This document shows, one piece after another, positions 55,880 through 64,000 of a stretch of DNA of 64,000 bases. Made by a program: the position numbers and the translations under genes. Source of the DNA: Asterella californica (Eukaryota; Streptophyta; Marchantiopsida; Marchantiales; Aytoniaceae); NCBI GenBank assembly GCA_036924285.1, contig JAYKYS010000004.1:21732001-21796000 (forward strand), in the 5' to 3' direction. Under the pieces are notes generated by a model. That model saw nothing but the letters and a program-made list of their open reading frames with translations, was not told where the DNA came from and did no database searches. Position 1 is the first letter of the stretch; the number at the start of each line of letters is the position of its first letter.

Positions 55880-57560
55880 CTTCATTCTTAAGTTCTGAAT
55901 GAGCTCTTAAAGTTTGGTAGCGACCCCATGACTTTGTTCCATTTCCTTTGGAGCACGGAACTCATACGAACAAAGTGGAGGGTGTCTACCATCGTTATTC
56001 AGAAAAGGGAATGGGAAGATCCGGGCAACTATAGAAGGATCATCTTGCTACTGTAGTTGTTAAGCTGTTCTGTCTTGTCCTCAATAGTCGCATCACTACC
56101 GAATAGAGAGGCGTGAGTAATGAATGACAGGCAGGGTTTAGACTTCCAGTTCCAGTGATGGTCTACTTTCTCCCTTGACCCACTGACAAGCATTACCCCA
56201 CATTAGACACATTTGCCTCCAACTCCGACGTATACCCCCACTTATTTTGCACAGGTTACTTCTGGAGCTTCTTCGCAGATTCTTCGATACCAGCAAAGTC
56301 GTTTGCAAATATCAATGTTAGTATCCGAACGGCTTCGGTCGATGAACTTACCGGTACACCCATCGACTGTTGTCTATCCAACTGTTCTAACAAATTCGTT
56401 GACCAAAATGTTGAAAAGGCTTGGAGAGAGATGACCGCCTTGAGCCAGCCTTGATCTCTCCCGAAAGGATCAGGCGTTTGACCACTGATCAGTACCGCAC
56501 TCATGGTGTGTTGGCATAGCTTCTCAACTATCCGCCACACCTTTATTGCCTTTAAATACGGTATGACAACCCGTTTCGCCATACAGTGTCGTAAGCCTTC
56601 TTCACATCGAGGAAAAAATTGAAAGTGGGCATTCTATCTTTCTTCCGGCCTTGGACCATCTCGCTAAGTGTGTGGCTAAGTAACCTGGTCACCACAGCCT
56701 CAGACCTCATTCCCAGAGTGAAATCTTACACTTACGTAGGATTAGAATTCTCGGAGGATTGTATGTCGGAGGGCACATCTCTTGTACTGTCCAGAAGAGC
56801 CATCGTAAGGTAAATCTTTTCGGCACCTTGTCTGCAGAGACTTTACTTCCATAGCTAAACGAACTGCATTCCTGACACTCCATATTCTCGAATATGGAGC
56901 TACTTCGGTTGCTATTACCGAGCAAAGACCTCGGCTGTAGGCTATCCAGTTTTACAAGCCCTTCGGTTTATGATCGGTACCGCCTCTACTGTTGCACGAT
57001 TAACGTGCGGGTTGAATTTGCGAGAACCACTGGAAGAGCGAAGGGAGATAGCGAGCTCAAGTGGTGATGGCAACTGGGGCAACTTGAACCCAGCAGATAG
57101 CTAACCCAAAGGTGTTTAACACTCCGATGCAGGATCGGCAGTTAAACAAGCCAAGACCTGGACAAAGAAGATAGCAGAAATTTCGAGGGGAGCAGATCTA
57201 TCAGACAAGCTCGGAACATGCCTGAATTGGAAACAAATAAGACTGAAAGAGGCAACGAGCAGGCTCTCTCTATGTAAGAGAGAGATGGAGGTATGATAAA
57301 AGTCATCCTTCTCCTTGACGAGACTGTACCCGGAAGTTCCTGGCTTCAAGACCTATCTTAGAGGGACCCTACCCTAGGTACTCGGTTGAAGTCGAAATAT
57401 CGAGCAGGATGAACACCAGGATGAATAAGAAGAACCAGAATACTGTTCTCTCTGTCAAGAAAGATGGGGTCGGAGATACTATGCAGTTTCTGGTAGACTG
57501 TAAAATTTTGGTACTCCCTGGACAAATCTGTTGAGTGACATCAGAAAGCTGATATCATTG
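55880..57560 (+). mobile_element. RTE-like LINE fragment with inverted RT palm
   Basis: Plus-strand RT fingers lie at 55930-56160 (TELIRTKWRVSTIVIQKR, EDPGNYRRIILL). The palm then lies on the minus strand at 56640-56256: NFFLDVKKAYDTVWRNGL, VWRIVEKLCQHTMSAVLISG and LTLIFANDFAGIEESAKKLQ, with FAND in place of FADD. From 56690 the plus strand resumes with VKSYTYVGLEFSED, ALRFMIGTASTVARL and LREPLEERREIA, and a terminal Cys-rich region with FLVDCK at about 57490. This domain order is that of RTE/CR1-like LINEs. About 440 bp of the element has been flipped in place. Stops throughout; inactive. Confidence 0.65.
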
Positions 57561-57699
57561 GCCTGTCGCCTGTAGTCGGAACCCAAAGCAGCTGTCTCGT
57601 TGTCCAACTCTTTTTGGGGTTAGCAAAGTCTCTTCTGTTCAGGCTCTAGTTAAGACTTCCCCGCTGAAGCCTGGAAGGTGATGGGCGAATGTTGTCTGC

Positions 57700-57970
57700 G
57701 CTAAGTGGTCGTACTTCTTGGGTAAGTCTCCCTTTCCTCAGGTAGATATCTCCTCTGCATTTTGAATATAGTACAGAGTTCGTGTTACCTCTGTCTTTGA
57801 GCGTGGTTCTTGCTCCTTAGCTGAGCTGCCATTCTCCTGGCAAATCATATAGTGTAGACTTCGTAATATCCTTTTAAGATTCTTTGTTCGTATACCCCTT
57901 TGTCCCTATACCTTGAGCTGCCCTAATACAGACCCTCCTTGGAGGTCCATGTCTATCTTTAGTGGAAGGT
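57700..57970 (+). repeat. Third dispersed copy of the FANCM-intron repeat
   Basis: GTTACCTCTGTCTTTGAGCG and GAGCTGCCATTCTCC, then ATATAGTGTAGACTTCGTAA, parallel GTTACCTCTGTTTACGAGTG and GAACTGCCATCGCTC, then ATATAGTCTGTAATATTAAC of 47850-47940. Confidence 0.6.
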
Positions 57971-60333
57971 ACATGTTCGAAACTCCAGAGAAGGTACTTA
58001 GTGAGCTCAGTTCAACGTATTTCATTCACGACGGTCAATACACCTGCCCACTGTCTACACGGTGTCCGACAGTGTGTAATGAGGATATCGACATCCCCTG
58101 TCAGCGTTGGGACCAGAGAGTGGAATTTGAGTTCCGGTCTGGTCGAATTCTCCTTTAGTGTAGTTCATCTGTGTGTGTGTGCGTGTGTATGGTGCAGGCA
58201 GTGATCGTAAGGTCCACAGATCTACGGACAATTGATATAGCAAATAAGTTGGAGAATTTCTTCCTTCGTGTTTCAAAGACCTGCCGCGTACGATCTGAGG
58301 GAAGCTTAATCTGAATGAGAAATATACGACCAGTTTCTACAAGTTGAAGAACCTGCATCATGCGTTTTGGTAAGTATCTGCAGGTTCCATTGAATTTCTT
58401 GATCATACTGCTGTTTCTTCTGGAAGTACGAGGGCAACCAGTCTTGTCCTGACCCACTAGCCTTACTCCAGCGGTGGGCGTCGATCAATTCAATCTGTTT
58501 CATGGTATAAAGTTTAATTACTTGATTATTTCATGGTTTGTAAGTTGAATAGTTCGAATGGTTGCCAAACCTTCAATAAATCCGACGTAGTCTCCATGTT
58601 TTTCTCTCCTTGTGCGTACTATATTTATAGTTTATTACCTACGAATCTTTGCCCTCTATGGTTGCCGGTCCGCATTCTCGTATGAAGGATACAGGAAAGA
58701 ATAAGATGGCTCCGACCTCCTTCGCGTCTTCAGTCGGAAATGTGGCGTCTTTCATTTGTTGTTATATACTGGTCTGTGCCTTGAAAGGCAAATGTCCAGA
58801 AGGACCTCATCATAGATCAGATCTGTTGGTTCTGACCTTATTCTGTCCGGATTAATGAGGGAGTGGTCGGCGCCATTCAAGTTGCACAGTACGAAGTCTG
58901 ATCTTACCCTCTGATATGTTAGCCTTGGCGCCACAAACCATCTCCTGTCTGCGAGTCAAGAGCATTCCTTGATACTAGCAGCCGCTGATTGTTGTGTCGT
59001 AGTGACAGATTATTGGTTATGAACCAGAGAGAGGAGCTACAGCACTCGGCATATATTTGAAGGTCTAGTGTTGTATCGCCTTTGAGGTACGAATGTAGTG
59101 GCATATAACCAGTGCAGAGGAAATATTGCATTTGACTGCTGTCATAGAAATTATTTCGTGAGGCTTACGAGTAGCCGGGAGCTGGGCAGGCGTTTTGGGA
59201 TCTAAGCCGGCATGGGATCAATAGAGTAGGATAGCGGTCAAGGACGAAGGTCATTGTTTCAGTTAAGAGTTAGCTGATGGAAGGGAACTGGGAGCGTTCC
59301 TGCAGGTGGAATGTCATCTTGAGGAGGTTAAGATGACTTCATTGCATTCGATTTTGATGAAATATCTACGCACCGGCTGTTCTATCACTTCATCGGAAGG
59401 AGCAGTGAGAGCCGGTTATTGTAACATGTTAGTCCGGTAAGACTCGAGAGTTGAGGATGTGCTGCGGTTCTGTTGAAATTATAATAGTATGTACCGTTCC
59501 TGCTAAGGTTTGGCTGTTGAAGAAAAAGATTTAGTCTTGATTCTGTGAAGGATTCAAGCAGATATTCCCCAGAATATTATGTCTAGTATCACACAGTGTA
59601 TGATTCGTCCAGCTGAGCTATATGGCAGCTCAGCTGAGCAAGAACTACGCTCGAAGACAGGTGACACCTAGTGGAATAATCCAAGGAAATTCCAAAGGAA
59701 AAGGTGGCCTGTATATCATCTTAAGGTTAGCGCAAAGCTGTAACCAAAGGTATGTGTAAGGGCGGCGCACATACCTGCGATGATGGCCCTAGGTATGGAG
59801 GTGCAAAGTAGTGACATGTACTGTATGCAGTGCAAGCTGATCTAAGCGATTCCTTAGATTGAAATAGACCTGTTCTACCACTCATAGATAAAGTACTCTA
59901 TTACGCAAAAAGCCTGGCCGCAAAAATCCCTTAAGAAGTTATTATAGAAGCTAATTTTCTCATATTGTGAAATCGCTTGAGCGTACCCGCGTATCAAGAA
60001 ACCAATGCAGAACTCTAGGACTGTCATTGAGTAACACCCAGTAGAAAAAATCGAGTCAAGTACCAGAAACGAAAGGTAGCCTGGATGCTTCCTTAGAATT
60101 TGAAGTTAGCGTGGCTCTCTGGCCTAGGGGATTGGCCTATGGTAACGTGAAGTGCGGCGCACATGATCACTCTATTAACGCTGATGAAACAATCTGAAAA
60201 AAGAACTCTTTGAAGACGTTTGTCATGAGAGATATAAGACATGAATAAGTTATGTCATTTGTACGTTCACCAAAACTGTGGTAGTCCACAATCTGAGTAG
60301 ACTGATTGAAGAACGCAGATGACAAGATCAATC
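57971..60333. other. Long gene-poor stretch between FANCM/LINE and the phosphodiesterase
   Basis: No supported gene. Contains a (GT)n-like tract at 58170-58190. Minus-strand frames at 58934-58752 and 59131-58919 have a faint endonuclease-like flavour but no diagnostic motif. The phrase GCGGCGCACAT occurs at 59762 and near 60154. Confidence 0.45.
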
Positions 60334-60366
60334 ACTCGGGTTCTTCAAGACTTGAAGAACCCGAGT
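60334..60366. repeat. 33-bp perfect palindrome
   Basis: ACTCGGGTTCTTCAAG (60334-60349), one A, then the exact reverse complement (60351-60366). It lies 230 bp past the stop codon of the phosphodiesterase gene. Confidence 0.9.
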
Positions 60367-60593
60367 ACACAGTTCTCTAGCCATTACTACTTTACGTGGG
60401 ACAGAAGATTGCAAGCGGTCTGTATTTAGCCTAGGTCAAGCGGAAGAATGCAAATCTTCGCGGGACCTGGAGTTTAACAACGAAAAGTTTCCGCATCCAA
60501 CACGATACTAGTTTACAGGAAAGTCGGCAACAGATTTAGAATGTTTACAATGTTTAGACAGCAATAGTTTACTATGTTTAGGTAAATGGTAGT

Positions 60594-63303
60594 CTAGTCC
60601 TCTTTGAGTGGTGTAGTCCACTCCTGGAACAAATGCAAACTACCTGTAAAGTCGGTGAACAGACCATCTACACCGATTTTGTTGATCCAATAGTCATATT
60701 CCTGATACGGATCTACGTGAAAGTCGAAGTGCAGGTACGAATCCTCGTTGCGGAATGTGTAGGGATGAACCTGCCAGACCAATTTTGTTCAGTAGGATAT
60801 TTTGACACATCGAAACACTCCATGAGAAGGTATCTCTTCAACATGTGGAGAACAGGCCAACTAAAGTCGTCTTACAAGGTTAGCTCACCTGCAAATTCCG
60901 TGCGTGCGCCTTATCAACGAGATCCGTCGGAAGAGTCAAGTAATTTCTTGCGTCAGGAGGAACTATATTATCCTTCCAAGGGCCAATACCCACGACATAC
61001 TCACTGATGTAATCCAGATAGGAGTCCGAAGTGATTTCTGCAAAAGTCTACAATCCACCAACCATGCAACCCACAACTGATCAACTTTCACCTCCCATCC
61101 TGCGCTATGTATAGGTTTTAGAGCTTTCCCTGAGCTTCCCTACGCTCATGCTACTTTCAGACTACTGGTACTACACGTACTGCACTGTACTGTAACTAGT
61201 TGTAAAGTTCTCTGATGCATATGGCTTATACAAAATCCCCGCAGTTAATAAAACTTGAGACTCCCAGCAATTCCAGGTGAAGGTCTACTTATTCTTGTTC
61301 CCAGCTGGCGAACTCGTTACCGTGCAGTTTTCAAAGTTGGTAAGCGCAAGGCAGACATATACCTGGTTAGTATCTTGTGTGGGTATTGCAATATCATCGA
61401 TGAGAAGTACCAAGGGAGAGTCTGTCCGGTTGGAAGCGTATACGAGACTTGAGGGAGCGAACGACTGTATAAACACAGGTCTCTTCAACCAATTCTCTGA
61501 TAAGAAGGCTCCATTGTAATTGTACTTCAGCAGAGTTTCCACAAAAATATCTTCGAACCTTTTGCCTCCTTCCCACTTCACCTGCATTTTCATGATTAAA
61601 ACCATCCACAGTCAAGTCGACAAACTTTGAAACTGTGCTTACATCGTAACCCTACAAGTGGAAGACAAATACTCCCTCTCAATTGAACGCAAAGCATGAT
61701 CCTCTCCCTTTCCGTGTACAGAGCACCGTTGGTTTCAGCGCTGGGAAATACCCATGTCATTTTCCAACGTACAGGATCAGAAATAAGCATTAAACAAGGT
61801 GCCGCTAGCAGAATCACAAACACTTACATGTTCATTTATGAAAACCGGATTCTTGATTTCTGGGTAGATCCCAACAATTCGTGGGCAGTTCAAGGCGATG
61901 GCGATAAATTCCTCGAAGGTAATTATGTCAAACTGATCTGCACAACCGAAAAAGCTCTGCAAACTTTACATTCCTCGATTCTCGTGCGTTAATTTGTATC
62001 ATTCTGGTGAATTACAAGTGCAGGAAACCCACAAATTAAAACCCTGCCCATTCCGGTTGATCACAAAGTAGAAAAGTTCTGGATGAACTTTCCTACCATC
62101 GAAAGAATGATCTCGATCGGCGAATCTCTGGCGAGCTTTCAGGGTCTTGATCTCGTCCAATGTAAAATCCACTATACAAACAAGTAAAGTTCCAATCAAG
62201 TCCAGACTGACGACAGAAGTTAACGCACATCTTTCTAAGCGACTATGAAGCTAAGCTGGGAGCAGCTGAACCCTGAACCCTGATCGCCAAAGCCCACCTA
62301 TTGGACAACAGGATGTGATAAAAGCCCACCTATTCGACAACAGGATGCTGGTACTTGCTCTCATGACAGTGACAGAAGCTGATGGTCAGCGGTACACTGG
62401 TACATGCTGCAAACACGACGGTGTTCTTGGAGCGCTTGAGGTACGAAGGCATCAACTCAAAGTGAAATAGGCAGAATAAAGAGAGCCAAATCAAGAAATC
62501 ACTAAATCGTTGCAATGACTATTGACGAATATGATAAGTACTTCAATTCTGATACAGAATATAAAATACTGGTTTAAAAACCATCACACAGTCAAGTGGA
62601 TGATGTCGCTTAGCCTACAACACTTATTCAGCTCGACGTTTCTACCTACTAAACAAGCGTAACTGGGGACTATGGACGTATATGAAAGATATACAAAACG
62701 AGAAAATTCGCAAACTTACCCGTGAAAAGGCCTGTAATGTTGTATCCCTGTACCTCGTACGTCCGGACACGATCCTTGAACTCGGGGTGATCTTTGATGT
62801 TAGAAGTATCGTCAAAGGTCATATCATGCTGGCAAATCAGCCTCCCGTCTTTGGTGGCCAGAATGTCAGCTTCAAGGAAATCTGCTCCGTCCTCAACAGC
62901 CCGCTGCAAACGTTCAGACGACGATGAGATTGTCTGTGTACTGAAGCGTCTGTTTTCTTTCCAGTTCAAAAGATTCAATTCTTCGGACTACCCCCAGCTT
63001 ATATGTGGATTCACACCATGACCACAATGATCATTCTCGGAAGCAGAGTAAAATCACCTCACTTATGAAACACAGTTAATAGCGATAAACAAGATGGACC
63101 TACCACATACGCTTGAGCAGTTGCCTCCGGCAGTTCACCATTGGCACCACGGTGAGCGATGTTGAAAGGTCGTTCTAATTGGAGACCTTTACGAAAAGGA
63201 TTCCTCACATTTCGAGAATGCACAAATTTTGTACTGGTCCTTGCTCCAGTGTTATGTGCCCGACAGAGTAGCAACAGTGCGAGCTTGAGCACTACCAGTA
63301 AGC
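60594..63303 (-). CDS. Glycerophosphodiester phosphodiesterase, secreted plant type (5' exon not found)
   Basis: Hydrolyses glycerophosphodiesters to glycerol-3-phosphate and an alcohol. Minus-strand exons: 63303-63107, 62903-62720, 62171-62097, 61937-61828, 61581-61363, 61047-60889, 60770-60594. All junctions are in phase; about 373 residues. Motifs in order: hydrophobic N-terminus (LLVVLKLALLLLCRA); FNIAHRGANGELPEAT (catalytic HRG and Glu); FLEADILATKDGRLICQHD; RTYEVQGYNITGLFT; FDIITFEEFIAIALNCP; IVGIYPEIKNPVF; DSPLVLLIDD; YVVGIGPWKDNIVPP; VHPYTFRNED; WINKIGVDGLFTDFTG. Length and order fit plant GDPD5/GDPD6-type enzymes that enter the secretory pathway. The first exon, which must end in phase 1 upstream of the acceptor at 63304, was not identified, so the start codon and the full signal peptide are unknown. 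Confidence 0.92.
62289..62347. repeat. 27-bp tandem duplication in a phosphodiesterase intron
   Basis: AAAGCCCACCTATTGGACAA and the next 7 bases (62289-62315) recur at 62321-62347 with one change, separated by 5 bp. Confidence 0.9.
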
Positions 63304-64000
63304 CTGAAACACAGAGTAGATGCAAACAGGTGCGTGAGCTCTACAGCCATGACATGGAAGACGATAAGAGCTAAAGCCTCAAGTCTCCTGAGATTCGAAC
63401 ACGATAGGACAGTAGGACCAACAAGGTCCTTGACAGATCAACTACTTTCTGGAACAACGAAACCGAGTGGGAGATTTATGCAACACGGAACTAAGAATAT
63501 ACACCTATCAAGAGTCAGCCTTGGTCATGAAAATCTTACAAAACTAACTCCCATGCGATTACTAGCACGCCTCTCAATCTGAATTCAAGTGTAATCACAC
63601 ACTGAAACCAGTGACCGTTCGTAAACGGCACAAGCATATCGATCGCTCCAAACACAAAGACATTAACAAGCGGACATATGCATTCGACGAAGTAAGCTAC
63701 AGGGAGGAAGTAGGCACCCACATCTTGTCAATCCGGGTGCAGAAGCCATATTCAAAAGACTCCGGTGTCGGATTAGCAGATTCTGAGGATGATCGAAGCC
63801 GACAGTACCATCATTCCCACGAGCTGTTTATAGTACTTCAGACTCAATCAGCTCATCGGCGGTGCACACTCGAGTACCGTAGCGGTATATGCGCATCGTA
63901 CAAAGGTTGATCGACCAAACTGCTCGACCGAGGAAATGCTCAGGATGTTCGAATATTACTAGACGAATTTCACCTGCGTTTCCGCTCTCATCGGCATCTG
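63304..64000. other. Upstream region of the phosphodiesterase, right edge
   Basis: Should contain the missing first exon and promoter of the phosphodiesterase gene. A 99-codon plus-strand frame (63611-63910) is not recognised. Confidence 0.4.

Noticed and set aside
58752..59131. Minus-strand frames resembling the end of a LINE endonuclease
   Set aside because: No catalytic motif (QE, GD.N or SDH) can be placed, so similarity is too weak to report.
61034..61041. Acceptor TTTTGCAG for phosphodiesterase exon 6 of the listed set (61047-60889)
   Set aside because: It breaks the reading frame; the acceptor GATTGTAG just upstream gives the conserved continuation in frame.
63611..63910. 99-codon plus-strand frame
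   Set aside because: No recognisable domain, near the window edge and upstream of a minus-strand gene; could be chance.
1..64000. CRISPR arrays, rRNA genes and bacterial features
   Set aside because: No regularly spaced short repeats, no rRNA-like sequence, and split eukaryotic genes throughout.

Overview
The window is nuclear DNA of a plant. The evidence is a multi-exon plant-type FANCM helicase gene, a plant-type secreted glycerophosphodiester phosphodiesterase gene, an L1-like LINE with plant ORF1 architecture (RNA-binding domain plus zinc knuckle), Mutator-like transposase genes with SWIM zinc fingers, and Ty3/gypsy chromoviruses. Short introns and the mix of chromoviruses and MULEs would fit a non-seed plant (bryophyte, lycophyte or fern grade), but the sequence does not settle this.

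Layout. 0-5.3 kb: a minus-strand gag remnant abuts a decayed minus-strand LINE (ORF1, endonuclease, 5' part of the RT). 5.3-7.4 kb: no clear gene. 7.4-14.1 kb: a 59-bp inverted repeat (58/59 match) encloses a plus-strand MULE transposase gene and a convergent minus-strand gene with a zinc-ribbon/OB fold like the RPA1 C-terminus and a C-terminal membrane segment. This resembles the two-gene layout of MuDR. 14.9-17.4 kb: a second, more decayed MULE copy, followed by an orphan mitochondrial-carrier 3' exon. 19-42 kb: a nested retrotransposon graveyard. A non-autonomous gag-protease element family (four copies), two degenerate Ty3/gypsy elements, solo or partial LTRs, and one well preserved Ty3/gypsy chromovirus (25565-31676) with both LTRs, a 5-bp target duplication, PBS, PPT, gag, protease, RT, RNase H, integrase and chromodomain. 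42.9-55.3 kb: FANCM, for which a 23-exon model closes in frame (1691 codons plus stop). 55.9-57.6 kb: an RTE-like LINE fragment whose RT palm is inverted in place. 60.6-63.3 kb: the minus-strand glycerophosphodiester phosphodiesterase gene.

Most notable points. (1) The chromovirus LTR carries a 53-bp minisatellite, two units in the 5' LTR and three in the 3' LTR. Each unit contains perfect heat-shock elements (alternating GAA/TTC with 2-bp gaps) upstream of the TATA box, suggesting a heat-responsive chromovirus. (2) FANCM contains an intron with textbook U12-type AT-AC signals directly after helicase motif VI. (3) The MULE region may be an autonomous two-gene element carrying an RPA-like membrane-anchored protein. 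(4) The chromovirus LTR pair differs by 16 substitutions, all transitions, and several nonsense codons are of the kind that cytosine deamination makes.

The two host genes, FANCM (crossover control and replication-fork repair) and the phosphodiesterase (phospholipid-derived phosphate scavenging), are separated by repeats and show no operon-like or functional coupling.
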